Below the pieces are notes generated by a model that saw only the letters and a list, made by a program, of their open reading frames with translations, did no database searches and was not told the origin of the DNA. This document shows positions 36,005 through 49,895 of a DNA stretch of 64,000 nucleotides, piece after piece. The translations under genes were made by a program, and so were the position numbers. The first letter of the stretch is position 1. The number at the start of each line of letters is the position of its first letter. Source of the stretch: Zea mays (Eukaryota > Streptophyta > Magnoliopsida > Poales > Poaceae); contig NC_050097.1 in the NCBI RefSeq assembly GCF_902167145.1, positions 141,137,982 to 141,201,981 on the forward strand, written 5' to 3'.

Positions 36005-37345
36005 AGGGTAGAAGCGACGTAGCTGTTGGATGTTCCAAGCATTGCTGTAGACCTCGCCTTGATCGTTAGCCAGCTTGTATGTCCCGGGCTTCAAAATCTT
36101 GGCGATGATGAATGGCCCTTCCCAGGGAGGAGTAAGCTTGTGGCACCCTCGGGCGTCCTATTGCAGCCTAAGTACCAAGTCTCCCACCTGGAAGCCTCGG
36201 GGCCGAACCCCTCGGGCGTGGTAGCATCGCAGAGACTGCTGATACCGTGCCAAGTGTAGTAAGGCCACGTCCCAAGCCTCTTCGAGCTGGTCCAGTGAGT
36301 CTTCTCGACTGGTCTGGTTGCTTCTGTCGTCGTATGCCTTTGTCCTCTAGGAACCGTATTCTAAGTCTTTGGGCAAGATAGCTTCAGCCCCATAGACTAG
36401 AAAGAACGGTGAGAAACCCGTGGCTCGGCTTGGCATCGTCCTCAGACTCTAGACCACCGAGGGTAGCTCTTTCATCCATCACTTGCCAAACTTGTTGAGG
36501 TCGTTGTAGATCCTCGGTTTAAGCCCCTGCAAAATCATACCGTTGGCACGCTCCACCTGCCCATTCGTCATGGGGTGAGCTACGGCGGCCCAGTCCACAC
36601 GGATGTGGTGGTCCTCGCAGAAGTCCAGGAACTTTTTCCCAGTGAACTATGTGCCATTGTTGGTGATTATGGAGTTTGGGACCCCAAAGCGATGGATGAT
36701 GTTGGTGAAGAACGCCACCGCCTGCTCGGACCTGATGCTGGTTAGGGGTCGGACCTCGATCTACTTGGAGAATTTGTCGATGGCGACCAGAAGGTGCGAG
36801 AAGCCCCTGGGTGCCTTCTGCAAGGGACCGACGAGGTCCAGACCCCACACGGCAAACAGCCAGGTGATGGGTATTGTCTGCTGGGCCTGAGCGGGTAGGT
36901 GCGTCTGTCTTGCGTAGAATTGACACCCTTGGCAAGAGCGTACAATCCTAGTGGTGTTGGCCACCGCGGTCGGCCAGTAGAAGCCTTGCAGGAAGGCGTT
37001 CCCCACGAGGGCTCGGGGTGCTGCGTGGTGACCGCAAGCCCCCAAGTGTATTTCTTGCTATAGCTCCTGTCCTTCGGCGACGGATATGCATAGTTGGAGA
37101 ATGCCTGAGGGGCTGCGGTGGTAGAGCTCCTTTTTATCACCCAGTAAGACGAACGACTTGGCGCGCCGCGCCAGTCGCCGAGCTTCGGCCTTGTCGAGGG
37201 GTAGCTCTCCTCGAAGGAGATATTGCAGGTACAAGGCCTGCCAGTTTGGGTTAGGCGTGACCCCATTCCACTCTCCCTCGACGCGCAAGGCCTCACCCTC
37301 GGTGGCCGAGGATACCTCGGGCTGGGCCGAGGCCTCCTCGGGCTC
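36005..37345 (-). pseudogene. pol: Integrase of the huck-like element
   Basis: The minus-strand frame shows the zinc-binding region near 36905-37030 (GFYWPTAVANTT, SCQGCQFYA), then the core with the first Asp (WGLDLVGPL, about 36850). At the second catalytic site the sequence reads IITNNGT, with AAC where GAC is expected, followed by TAG in place of a Gln codon. The Glu is present (GQVERANG). Further stops follow before the C-terminal module near 36010 (NAWNIQQLRRFYP). The enzyme is therefore inactive as written. Confidence 0.85.
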
Positions 37346-37425
37346 GGGCGTGTCGTCGATCTTGACAGAGGGTTGATGTACGTGTCTAGAGAAGACGTCC
37401 GGGGGAACCGTTGTCTGCCCCGAGG

Positions 37426-39936
37426 CTATTTTAGCCAGCTCATCCGCAGTCTCGTTGTACTGTCGAGCGATATGGTTGAGTTCAAGCCATAGAACTTGTC
37501 TTCTAGGCGCCAAACTTCGTCGCAGTAGGCCTCCATCTTCCGGTCGCGACAGTGGGAGTTCCTCATGACTTGGTCAATGACAAGCTGCGAATCGCCACGA
37601 GTGTCGAGGCGCCGAACCCCTAGCTCGATGGCGATGCGCAACCCATTAACCAGAGCCTCGTACTCGGCCATGTTGTTTGACGCTGGGAAATGGAGGCACA
37701 TCACGTAGCGGAGATGTTTCCCGAGGGGTGAGATGAAGAGCAGGCCAGCACCTGCTCCTGTTTTCATCAGCGACCCATCAAAGTACATGGTCCAGAGTTC
37801 CGGTTGGATCGGAGCTGTTGGCAATTGGGTGTCGACCCATTCAGCCACGAAGTCCGCCAAGACTTAGGACTTGATGGCCTTCCAAGGAGCGAACGAGATT
37901 GTTTCGTCCATGAGCTCCACTGCCCACTTTGCTATCCTACCCGAGGCCTCTCGGCACTGGATGATCTCCCCCAGGGGGAAGGATGACACCACAGTCACCG
38001 GATGAGACTCGAAGTAGTGTCGCAACTTTCGCCGTGTCAGAATTACTGCGTATAGTAGCTTCTGAACTTGCGGGTAGCGGATCTTGGTCTCGGATAGCAC
38101 TTCACTGATGAAGTAGATCGGCCTCTGGACGAGCAGTGCATGCCCTTCTTCTCGTCTCTCGACTATGATCGCGACGCTGACCACCTGAGTGGTTGCGGCT
38201 ACGTAAATCAAGAGGGCTTCTCCTGCAGTGGGGGGCACCAAGATGGGCGCGTTTGTAAGGAGCACCTTTAAGTTTACAAGGGCTTCCTCGGCCTCGGGGG
38301 TCCAAGTGAAGCGCTCGGTCTTCCTTAAGAGGTGGTACAAGGGTAGGCCTTTTTCGCCGAGGCGCGAGATGAAGCGGCTCAGAGCCGCAAGGCATCCCAT
38401 GACCCTTTGTACTCCTTTCAAATCTTTGATAGGCCCCATGTTGGTGATGGCCGTGATTTTCTCCGGGTTGGCCTCGATGCCCCGCTCGGAGACGATGAAC
38501 CCTAGGAGCATGCCTCGGGGGACTCCGAAGACACACTTCTCGGGATTGAGCTTCACGCCCTTTGCTCTCAGACACTTGAATGTCGTTTCAAGGTCAGAGA
38601 GGAGGTCGGAGGCTTTCCTCGTCTTGACAACGATGTCATCGACGTAAGCCTCGACCGTTCGGCTGATGTGCTCTCCGAACACGTGGTTCATGCACCTTTG
38701 GTATGTCGCACCTGCATTCCTCAAGCCAAATGGCATAGTAGTATAGCAGTACATGCCAAAAGGTGTGATGAAAGAAGTCGCAAGCTGGTCGGACTCTTTC
38801 ATCTTGATTTGGTGATAACCTGAATAGGCGTCGAGGAATGACAGGGTTTTGCACTCAGCAGTGGAATCCACAATTTGGTCGATGCGAGGCAGAGGGTAGG
38901 GAACCTTCGGACATGCCTTGTTTAGACTAGTGTAGTCTACGCACATCCTCCACTTCCCACCTTTATTTTTCACAAGCACAGGGTTGGCTAACCATTTAGG
39001 ATGGAATACCTCTTTGATGAACACTGCGGCCATCAGTTTGTGGATCTCCTCGCCTATGGCCCTGCGCTTCTCTTCGTTAAAGCGGCACAGGTGCTGCTTC
39101 ACAGGTCGGGCCCCAGCTCTGATATCCAGTGAGTGCTCGGCGACATCCCTCGGTATGCTCGGCATGTCCGAGGGACTCCACGCAAAAACTTTGGCGTTTG
39201 TGCGGAGAAAGTCGACGAGCACTGCTTCCTATTTAGGGTCGAGCTCGAAGCCGATCTGGACGTTCTTGCAAGCGTCGTTGCCGGGGTCGAGAGCGACGGA
39301 CTTAACCGCCTCAGCTGGCTCGAAGTTGCTGGCGTGGCGCTTCGCATCAGGCACCTCCTTGGAGAGGCACTCCAGGTCGGCGATGAGGGCCTCGGACTCG
39401 GCGAGGGCCTCAGCATACTCCATGCACTCCACGTCGCATTCGTACGCGTGTCGATGCGTGGATCTGATGGTGATGACCCCGTTGGGGCCTGGCATCTTGA
39501 GCTTGAGGTAGGTGTAGTTGGGGTCGACCATGAACTTGGCGTAGCACGGTCTCCCCAGCACTGTGTGGTAGGTTCCTCGGAACCCGAGCACCTCGAACGT
39601 GAGGGTTTCCTTTTGGAAGTTGGAGGGAGTTTCGAAGCAGACGGGTAGATCGAGTTGTCCAAGGGGCAGGACTCGCTTCCCGGGTATGATCCCGTGAAAG
39701 GGCGCCACACTGGCCCGGATCGTGGACAGATCGATCTCCAAGAGCCCAAGGGTCTCGGCGTAGATGATGTTGAGGCTGCTGCCTCCGTCCATGAGGACCT
39801 TGGTGAGCCTGGTGTTGCTGATGACGGGGTCGACGACGAGCGGGTACTTTCTTGGGCTCGACACGCAGTCGGGGTGGTCACCTTGGTCGAAGGTGATGGG
39901 CTTGTCGGACCAGTCTAGGTAGACTGGCGCCGCCAC
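37426..39936 (-). pseudogene. pol: Protease, RT and dual RNase H of the huck-like element
   Basis: Protease at 39229-39936 with MDGGSSLNIIYAET (DGGS in place of DTGS/DSGS). A stop near 39226 separates it from RT in the same frame. RT has CVDYTSLNKACPKVPYPLPR and the catalytic AYVDDIVVKT. The first RNase H follows (LLIYVAATTQVVSVAI, YFISEVLSETKIRYP). After another break at about 37862, the second, archaeal-type RNase H begins (MYFDGSLMKTGAGAGLLF, ASNNMAEYEALVNGL). The dual RNase H supports the Tat lineage. Confidence 0.9.
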
Positions 39937-39938
39937 CT

Positions 39939-42351
39939 TTACCGAGCGACCTCCCGGCGCTCTTGCTTGCGGTGCCGAGCCGAGGCGTTTGCCACTCGCC
40001 CACCATAGATCATGAAACAGTCGTGGACCTCGGGGAACTCCTCTGCCTTGTTGCCCTCCTTCTTGTTGTTGTCTTGGCCTTTGCCACCTTCCACCGGGGG
40101 CTCGGCCTTATGGAAGTAGCGCCGAAGCATGACGCATTCTTCAAGGGTGTGCTTGACGGGGCCCTGGCGATAGGGGCATGACTCCTTGAGCATCTTGTCG
40201 AACAGGTTGGCCCCTCCGGGAGGCTTCCGAGGGTTCCTGTGCTCGGCGGCTCCTTTTTCGCCTTCTTCTTCGCGCTACGCTGGGCAGACGCCTTGGGGAT
40301 GTCTTCCTGCTGGTGTCCCTGAGGCTGCTTGCCTTCCGGAAGATGGCTTCGACTGCCTCCAGGTCGCGACAAGTGGCGCCAGCGAGGAACACCCCGATGA
40401 CATCCGAGTCGATGATGTTGGGCAGCTCGGTGTGCTGCTTCGAAAACCGCCGGATGTACTCTCGCAGGGATTCCCCTGGCTGCTAGCGGCAGCTTCGGAG
40501 ATCCCAAGAGTTCTCGGGGCGCACGTACGTGCCCTGGAAGTTTCCAGCAAAGGCCTTGACCAGGTCGTCCCAGTTGGAGATCTGCGCTGGAGGCAGATGC
40601 TCCAACCAGGCCCGAGCAACGTCGGAGAGGAACAGGGGGAGGTTGCGGATGATGAGGTTGTCATCGTCCGTTCCACCTAGCTGGCAGGCCAGCCGGTAGT
40701 CCGCAAGCCACAGCTCTGGCCTTGTTTCCCCCGAGTACTTGGTGATGGTAGTCGAGACTCGGAACCGGGTCGGGAACGGTGCCCGTCGTATGGCCTGGCT
40801 GAAGGCTTGCAGGCCTGGTGGTTCGGGCGAGGGGCTCCGATCCTCCCCACTGTCGTAGCGTCCCCCATGCCTGGGGTGGTAGCCTCGGCGCACCTTCTCG
40901 TCGAGGCGGGCTCGATGGTCGCGGCGGTGGTGCTCGTTGCTGAGGCGACCTGGGGCTGCAGGCGTCGCGTCTCGCGTGCGCCCGGTGTGGACCGAGGCCT
41001 CCCGCATGAGTTGGGAGGTCGCTGCGTGATGCTCCGGGGGTACCCTTGCCTTCAGAAGGCAGAGCTCTCGGTCTGTCGGACCGCGACATCCTCCAAGAGA
41101 TTCTTGAGTTCTCCCTGGATACGCCGCCCCTCGGTGGTGGATGGCTCCGGCATTGCTCGGAGCAGTATCGCCGTTGCAGCCAGATTCTGGCGACCCCGCT
41201 GGAGGCCGGGGGTAGCCTTGCCCTGGCATCATCAACGATACGACGCTGGACGTCCCGGGCCTGATGACGCGCTTCTCCGGCGAGTGCTCGGCCTGCCCAC
41301 TCCTGCTCGATGTTTTGCCGGAGCTACACAAGTTGCCCTGCTTCCTCGTCGAGCTTGGCCTGCATCTCGCGGATTTGCTCGAGCTCTGTGTCCTGACCCC
41401 CCGCAGGGACTGGGACCATAGCTAGCTCCCGCGGGATGTCAACGCGAGAAGCAGGCCCAAGGGGATCGTCATCCTCCGGCATACCAAGGTGGTTACCTTC
41501 GTCGTGACCCCTAGATCGACGTGGAAACATTCGCGACTTGGGCCACAACCCTCGTCGTCAAGGCTGTGGCCATCATCGGAGCAATCAGAGAGGCAGTAGT
41601 CACATGCGGTCATGAAGTCCCGCACGGCACTGGGATTACCGAGCCCAGAGAAATCCCAACCAGAGTCGGGCTCGTCTTCTTCCTCGGAACCCGGGGGCCC
41701 GTAGGTCGAGACGGTCGTCAGTCGGTCCCAGGATGACAACATATGGTACCCCGGAAGGTTAGGATATGCCTTTACGAAAGCGCTCACCGAAGCGAGGTCG
41801 CTTGTTGGATCGAAGCTGAATCTAAAAGGCACAGGGTGGAAAACGAACGGTACCTCTTGATCGATGAACGGTGGCGAAGTCGTGTCGGGGACGGACTACA
41901 CCGTTATCTCAGGTACAAGGTTGACGCTTAGCAAGTCCTTCGCGAGAGTGCTGGCGTCATCTGTCCGCTTGGGGTTGCCATGTTGCGGGGAAACGACACT
42001 CGTTGTTGTCTCAGGCGTGAGGACATCGCCCGACATGTCCCCCGCTGGGGTGCCGGTGTCGTCGACTCGCTCGACAGCCGATAAGGTACCGCCTCCTGCC
42101 TGGCCACGATTGCCCCGTCTCCTCCTCCTTCGGCGAGGAGGGTGGCGGGACAAACCTGGATGCTGCTCTTCCGCCATGGGGGGAAGACGTCGTCGAGTTT
42201 GCCGCCGCCGGGCGAGCTGACGGCCGTCATTGTCGCTGTCGCGCTGCGGGGGGAGGAGTACCATGTCGTAGCTGCCATCGAGGGACATGAACTCGAGACT
42301 CCCGAGGCGGAGCAGCGTCCCGGGCTGAAGAGGTTGCTGGAGACTACCCAT
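39939..42351 (-). pseudogene. gag: Gag of the huck-like element
   Basis: Starts at ATG 42351 (MGSLQQPLQPG). The frame is open to about 41896, has one stop and continues to 41422. The core gag domain lies at 40483-40800 (PFPTRFRVSTTITKYSGE, LPLFLSDVARAWLEHLPP, FAGNFQGTYVRP). After a frame change near 40490 comes GESLREYIRRFSKQHTE, then a basic region. The knuckle-like CPYRQGPVKHTLEEC near 40150 precedes the protease. Several frameshifts and stops break it. Confidence 0.8.
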
Positions 42352-42397
42352 CTGGAACTCAACGGGAAGTTGTTCGTCAACACGCAGCGTGCCCCTA

Positions 42398-42409
42398 CCT
42401 GGTGCGCCA
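42398..42409 (-). other. PBS of the huck-like element
   Basis: The minus strand reads TGGCGCACCAGG two bases inside the LTR. The start TGGCGC resembles the PBS of the cinful/zeon-like elements; the tRNA was not identified. Confidence 0.6.
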
Positions 42410-42411
42410 AC

Positions 42412-43978
<1,567 letters not shown>

Positions 43979-44044
43979 TGAGGATACTGGGAGCCCTGGA
44001 CTTCCAATAGGATACAGAAAGCCCCAGCCAGCCACACCCCGCAC

Positions 44045-44534
44045 TAGGGCTAGGCATTCGGTCTATTAGGGTAATTCGGTTCGGCCTATTCGGGTTTGTG
44101 AAATTTCGGGTTCTAAAAAATGAGAACCGAAATTTTCAAAAATATTTTAGGAACCAAACCCGAATATACACTCATAATTTCGGTTCGGACCGAATAGACA
44201 CGAATTGTAGAGAGACTAGTATATTTTGTTAAAATATATACAATGAATAATTAATTGAAAGTACTATTATTACAATAAGTGACTATAAAAATTAACATAC
44301 AAAGACATATATACTATCGTTAAGATGATATCATTATTTATACCTAATAAGTTCATAAATCATATAATAATATCATCACATATTAAGAGCATTTTTATAT
44401 TTTGGGTTATTCGGTCTATTCGGGTTTTAAAGGATAGGAACCGAACCCGAACCCGAAAACCCGAATAGACCGACAATTCGGTCTATTTGGGTTCGGTTCG
44501 GGTTCGGTTTTTGGTTTGAAAATGCCCACCCCTA
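44045..44534. mobile_element. hAT-type MITE
   Basis: A 490 bp element with the perfect 8 bp target duplication ccccgcac (44037-44044 and 44535-44542). Its ends are TAGGGCTAGGCATT and, inverted, TAGGGGTGGGCATT. Subterminal sequence is rich in TTCGGTCTATT and CCGAACCCGAA. An 8 bp duplication and TAGGG-type ends are hAT features. It has no coding capacity. Confidence 0.93.
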
Positions 44535-44609
44535 CCCCGCACCATCGGACTAGCCTGGCTGCTAGCCCACCTTCCGCATGCGTACCATTCCTTGCATGCG
44601 CGCAGTTTG

Positions 44610-45480
44610 TTTCTGTTGCATGCATGGAAACAAAAAAAATCTGATTTGAATGCTGTATTCCATCCATAAATATAGAATCTCTATAACACCCATGCAACTA
44701 GGCTCATTAGAAACATTTTATGAAATATACTGCTACTAACTATGCTACATAATATAGTTTTTACGCAATACAATTTCCTGCTACAAGTGCACAAATTTAG
44801 GATGACAATAATGTGCATTGAGAGTCAATGGATTAACATACAGGAAACAAAAAAAATTGATTTTAATGCTTTATTTCATCCATAAAAATAGGATCTTTAC
44901 AACAGCAATGCAACTAGGCTCGTTGAACCAGATTATGACATATACTGATACTAATTATGATACACTGTGTAGATATTTATGCAGTGTGGTACACCATGCA
45001 AAAAAATGTTTCTTACTGCATGCGCACAGATTTAGAATGGCAAGAATGTTTATTGAAAAAGAATGGATTAACATGCATTGAAACAAAAAATCTGATTTAA
45101 ATGCTTAATTTGCTCCATAAATATAGGATCTCTCCAACAGCCATGCATCTAGGCTCATAAGGACCAATTTATGATATATACTGATGCTAATTATACTACA
45201 CAGTGAAGGTATTTATGCATTGTGGTACACTGCGTAAAAATCTATTTTCTGTCGTATGCGCACACATTTAGAATGGCAAGAATTTGAGTTGAAAGGAAAT
45301 GTACTGACATGTATGGAAACAAAAAAAATCTGATTTTCAATGCTTTATTTCGTCCATAAATATAAGATCTCTCCAACAGCTATGCAGCTAGGCTTGTTTG
45401 AACCTGTTTATGATATATAATGATACTAATTATGCTACACGTCGAATGTATTTATGCATTACGGTACACTACATAAAATC
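44610..45480. repeat. Four-copy ~235 bp tandem repeat
   Basis: Units begin near 44627, 44842, 45079 and 45316 at GGAAACAAAAAAAATCTGAT or close variants. They share ATTTCATCCATAAATATAGG, CAACAGCCATGCA and CTAGGCTCGTT, and a variable GGTACAC element. Copies differ by many substitutions, so the array is old. Its reading frames are short. Confidence 0.88.
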
Positions 45481-46225
45481 AATAAACGTTTACATAAAAT
45501 GTGAATAGAAATATTATAAAGATACAAAAGATGGAAGGAGAGCCATGAACTGACAATGTATCATAAAACCTATTGACGTTGGCATAAATATGAATATAAT
45601 TAGCATAAAACAGGGCCACCGATCTGCCACCGCTCGCGTCTAGAGAAGTCCCTCGTCGTCACTCTTGCCTAGGGAAGGCCGACGTGGTCGTAGGAGGTGG
45701 GATGCCAGCGTGCGCCACTTCGGAGCACGCGCCTCCGAGGAGCCGACGTCTCGCGCACACCTCTGGGAAGCCATCGACGCCATGCCTCTAGATCGGAGAG
45801 TTGTTGTCACTGCGCCTCCGGATCGAGGAACTGTCATCCCATGCCACCAGATCGTGGAGCCGTCGTTGTTGCGCCTTCGGATCCAAAAACCGCCATCGTA
45901 GCGCCGACGAGGAGCTGCCGTCGTCGTGCCATCAGATTAGGGAGCCACTATCGTAGCGGCCGCCACCGTGATGCCTTCGGATTGAGAAGTCGTCGCCGCT
46001 GCGCCTATGGATTTAGGATCGATCGTCGGTCGCGCGACTAGAAGTCGTCGTCACCACACGCGGCTAGGTGGGCGCCCGAAACTCGTGCATCATAGTGGGG
46101 CGTCAAAAACTGAACCCTGGCGGCCTGGGGCTCTTTTTATAGACACTGGGACCCAGTTCAACTTAACCGAATGGCAGCATTTGGGCACGACTTCCCATAG
46201 CTATTGGAAGCCTAGGGCTCGTAAT

Positions 46226-46813
46226 ATAAAAAACTATATATATAGACATATATATATACATATATATATGTATATGTATATGCCAACCAACCAAGATATT
46301 TACATTCAAGGAAGATAGTAGGCCAGTGTTTGGATGGCCTTGCCAAATTTAACATGAGATGTAGTTTATACATGACGATGTGTAAGCGAAGGACATGAAT
46401 GTAGAATTGTCAAGCACCAGTGGCCAGTTTTAGTGGCCGGCATGGATGTAGAATTGGCTACAAACTACATAATTGCCTGAAACCTCACCAAGCACTAGTT
46501 GAGGTGCGAACACAAGGTTGACTTGTCTCTTATGATTCGGGTTGATGATGAGTGATTGTCAACGGGTAGCACTCTGGGGTAGTCGGTGGACTGACCATAG
46601 TGTGAGATTATGTTGAGCAACCATGTCAGTCGGCTTGTGGTGTGCAAGTGTGGAGTAAAGGGACGGTGGTCGATGGCTGATGTGAAGGTCATGCGGGCAA
46701 GTGCTGATGGACCAGGAGCGGTGAAGGACGAGTGCTGGGACATGGCTGATGGACCGGAGCAGCAGGGTGACCAGCTATGGTGGCTGACACCTGGGACACG
46801 CACTCACGCGAGG
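46226..46813. other. Unassigned stretch
   Basis: Starts with degenerate TA-rich sequence. Around 46320-46500 GGCCAGTGTTTGGATGGCC and CCAGTGGCCAG recall a MITE but I could not pair its ends. The remainder up to the E5 LTR remnant has short frames without a domain. Confidence 0.4.
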
Positions 46814-48500
46814 ACATTTTTAGCTATACGTATAATTTCTATTTAGAAAGAAAAGGATAAAACCCAAAAGTCTATTATTAGTAATAAAAACAATTATTTT
46901 CCTTAAAGTTTGTTAAGACATTTTATCTATATTATACTCGATAAAACTAGTGTCATATTTTCACCGATGATAACTCAAAGTAGTAGTCGTAGTCATTAAT
47001 AAGTATTTACACTTTAAGACATATTTATGAGTATAATTGTGTGATATATGAATGTGTATGTAATGGTGCATGATTACCCATGTAATGGTGTATGTTTATT
47101 CATTTGGCATACGTATTCTTTTATATGTACGATACGCAAATCGATGCTAGAAGTTGACTGTGAGGTAGACGAACCAAACTCGTTCGAGGATGACCCACAA
47201 GACACTTTTGTGCAAGGCAAGTGGATTCTCCCTCTGCATATTCTATTTGTACCCAAATAATGCATATAATATGTTTACTTTATGGATATATTGCATAATT
47301 TCATGGGATTTGCCTAAATAAGGATTTCCTAGAATTACCTACCCTATTCCTTGAATTACCCTAGGATAAATGCTTTGCTTAGTAATTTTTTCTATTGCTC
47401 AACTTGATGAATATGATGTCACTCTTTTAATGATACTATGTTCTAGAAATGAAGTTTTATTATGATGTTAACCCGATGGTTAAACAAGAACATTTTGTGT
47501 TAAATGGAACATGGAGTGACCACCCAGGATAATAGTGCAACCACGAGTGCTATAATGGCTCTGGCTTTGGTAATTAGCTCTATAGACTTAGTGCTTAGCA
47601 ACCCTACCTAAAAGATGGGCAAGAGAGGGCGGCAGTGGTTTGGTGGCAGCTCATGTTAACATGGGGTGGTAGTCTTGGCTAAGTTACCTCACCTAGAGGG
47701 CCATCAATACTTACGTGGAAACCTTAGCGGGTGGCTTTGTACTAAGGAAATTTTGTGAAAGCCTCATAATGGATCCCTAGCCATTCAGCTCGACAATGTT
47801 TACGGGTCGGATCATCCCAGGCTAGATGGGATACATGGCTTGTGGGTAAAGTTGTACCACCTCTGCAGAGTGTAAAACTGATAGGTTAGCCGTGCTCACG
47901 TTTAAGAGCAACCTGGACCCTCACATGATAATTGAACTTAAAGATGGAAAATAAATCGAGATCTGATGATCTACCAATGATTTGCTTAAGTGATTTCACT
48001 TAAGTGATTTTGATATAATCTTGTACCTTTGATTAATTAGGATATTTGGGATACACACTTATTATTAAGACAGGTGTTGCTAATAAAATATTGACCAACT
48101 AAAATGCTTACCGCTTATCCATAGCCTACCTTGTTAACTTGCATTCGTTTTCCCCCACTTGCTGAGCCCTGACCATAAGTGAGCTCACCCTTGCTAATAT
48201 TTTGATCAGAGGGTGATGACGAAGACTTCGCAGATGACGTTGATGAGTTTTAAGTCTAACGATGCGCCAGTCACCTTCCTATGGAAGAGTGTCCATGTTT
48301 AATTCTGTCGTACTTTGATTATGATACTTGTTTAAGATACTGTGATCCAGATGATGTAATAAAGTTACTCTACTCTCTTTACGCTTTTATTGCATTGTCT
48401 TTTGATATATTACACTTGTGACGTCAACATATGTGTGGAAAATGGATCCTGGCCCACATATGCTATGCATTCAGTTTTGCCCCCAGAACCGTGTGTGACA
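46814..48500 (+). repeat. 5' LTR remnant of E5
   Basis: Homology to the 3' LTR begins at about 46814 (ACATTTTT then TATACGTATAATTTCTAT); the first ~1.5 kb of the LTR is missing. It ends CCGTGTGTGACA at 48500, followed by the PBS. It contains the block shared with the solo LTR and E4 (about 47510-47920: GTGACCACCCAGGATAATAG, GGCTTGTGGGTAAAG, CTCTGCAGAGTG). Confidence 0.9.
47151..48253 (+). CDS. LTR split ORF of E5, 5' LTR copy (exons 2 and 3)
   Basis: Exon 2 (47151-47216) encodes an acidic peptide (VDEPNSFEDDPQDTFVQ) and ends GTGCAAG|GCAAGT, a GC-AG type donor as in E4. Exon 3 begins at 48210 after TTTTGATCAG and, joined in phase 1, reads a short acidic tail ending DDVDEF-stop (TAA at 48251), like QDYDEF-stop in E4. 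The Cys triplet of E4 is absent. The equivalent exon 2 in the 3' LTR (63880-63945) keeps the same length, frame and donor despite substitutions. Confidence 0.48.
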
Positions 48501-48504
48501 GAAG

Positions 48505-48516
48505 TGGTGTCAAAGC
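48505..48516 (+). other. PBS of E5
   Basis: TGGTGTCAAAGC, four bases inside the 5' LTR; one change from the E4 PBS TGGTATCAAAGC. Confidence 0.82.
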
Positions 48517-48654
48517 TATGCTGACTCTAGCTCGTTAGACTAGTTAGAAATGGAAAGCCTAGTCTGTTCAAAACATGCTAATTTTGTTCCTACAAAATTA
48601 TTTTATTAACCTTACCTCTTTAAACTTCAACTAAGTTGACAATTTCTCTTGTAG

Positions 48655-49618
48655 ATGGTTTGTACTATCCAAACCACCCGGATCAACACCAACTACATCC
48701 CTCCACCACGGCAAGTTCCTGTCTACCCAGTGGTAGTCGAGGAAATCTCTGTGGATCTCCCTCGCATTCGTGTGGAGAACGGAGTCATTCTGGAGGACAG
48801 CTCGGAGGAGTTTCTGTCTACGCCCACCCTATTGGCAGAATCAGTAGCCTTTGCAGCTAGATCATCAACTTCAGCACTGCTAGCACCAGCAATCCAAGCC
48901 CCTGCTCCCGGAGGCGATGACCCGCACGACTCTTTTGACGATGATGAAGACGACGAAGAAGAAGAAGAAGATGAAGAGAACATCAACAATGAAGCCAAAG
49001 AAGAACATCAGGACTACTACGTGGGGTTATGGCCTGTCACTTAACATTATACTTCAATGTTCGAGACGGGCACTTCCCTAACCTGCTGTAGGATGTTCTG
49101 CACGCGTTGGGAACCTACGTCTGAGCCCTGTATGATGTAGACCTCCTCAGGCTTGCTACTACATCACTCGCATTCATGTCAGGGTGATGGATGCAAGTGA
49201 TAGAGGGTTCAAGACTCTATCAGCTCATGAGTCTCTGATGCCGCTATCCACCTACGCTGCATCGATCAGCGATGCTGCTAGGCGAACTCTATGGTCCCTC
49301 AGCCACACCTACCGGCAACAGCTGCACAACACGAAGTAAAGGCATCTTCCTCTGTGTATTCATGGAGAAAGCCAGACCAACATTGTTCCAGGTGGAGCTG
49401 GAGAAGATTGCCTCAACACCCTAGCTGGTGTAGTGGCAGGTCTTAACACCGACCTGGATAGACCTTGGACCTCTCTAGGGTACACTTGGAGCTGGAGGAT
49501 GCACACGCAAGGATCACAGCTCTGGAAGCTCAGCTTGATAGAAGGAATCCCCCTGAAGTTCAAGTCCCTTCTATGGCGTTATCCCCTCCCCGCAAGAGGA
49601 TCCGATATGGAGAACTAG
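48655..49618 (+). pseudogene. Pre-gag ORF of E5, decayed
   Basis: From ATG 48655 a frame runs 129 codons to 49044 and holds a very acidic DDDEDDEEEEEDEE tract. After stops and frame changes the homologous part continues: YYITRIHVRVMDASD, SISDAARRTLWSLSHTYRQQ and a coiled coil (LELEDAHARITALEAQLDRR) to about 49618. Order and motifs (strand segments, DAARR-containing helix, coiled coil) match the intact ORF at 23206-24219. It lies between PBS and gag, in the same place as in E4. Confidence 0.65.
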
Positions 49619-49895
49619 GATCCATCACTAGGCTGCTTTAGATTCTTCAATTATATTGTAATAAGTTAGTTTCCGCGTTAGACGAAGAACACTATTTCTA
49701 TTACCACACTATTAATAATAACAACCATGTGATGGTGTTGTTTGAAATGTTTGATTTGGATTTTTTCTTGAGTGCAATGGTCTTATGGAATGATGGACAT
49801 AAGAGCATAAAAATATAACATTAATAATAAGCCATTCCCCCTAGAATCGTTTCTACTCCTCACTTACCTCGGGATTGCACTTTCTAACCAACCAG

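Noticed and set aside
44610..45480. CRISPR-like spaced repeats
   Set aside because: Units are ~235 bp contiguous tandem copies in a plant transposon context, not short repeats with unique spacers.
45640..46140. Possible small gene in the GC-rich part of the TA-associated element
   Set aside because: Frames on both strands are short, repetitive (Arg/Ser/Pro with recurring CCATCG and GATCG words) and lack any recognisable domain.
46320..46500. MITE suggested by GGCCAGTGTTTGGATGGCC and CCAGTGGCCAG
   Set aside because: I could not define paired inverted ends or a target duplication.
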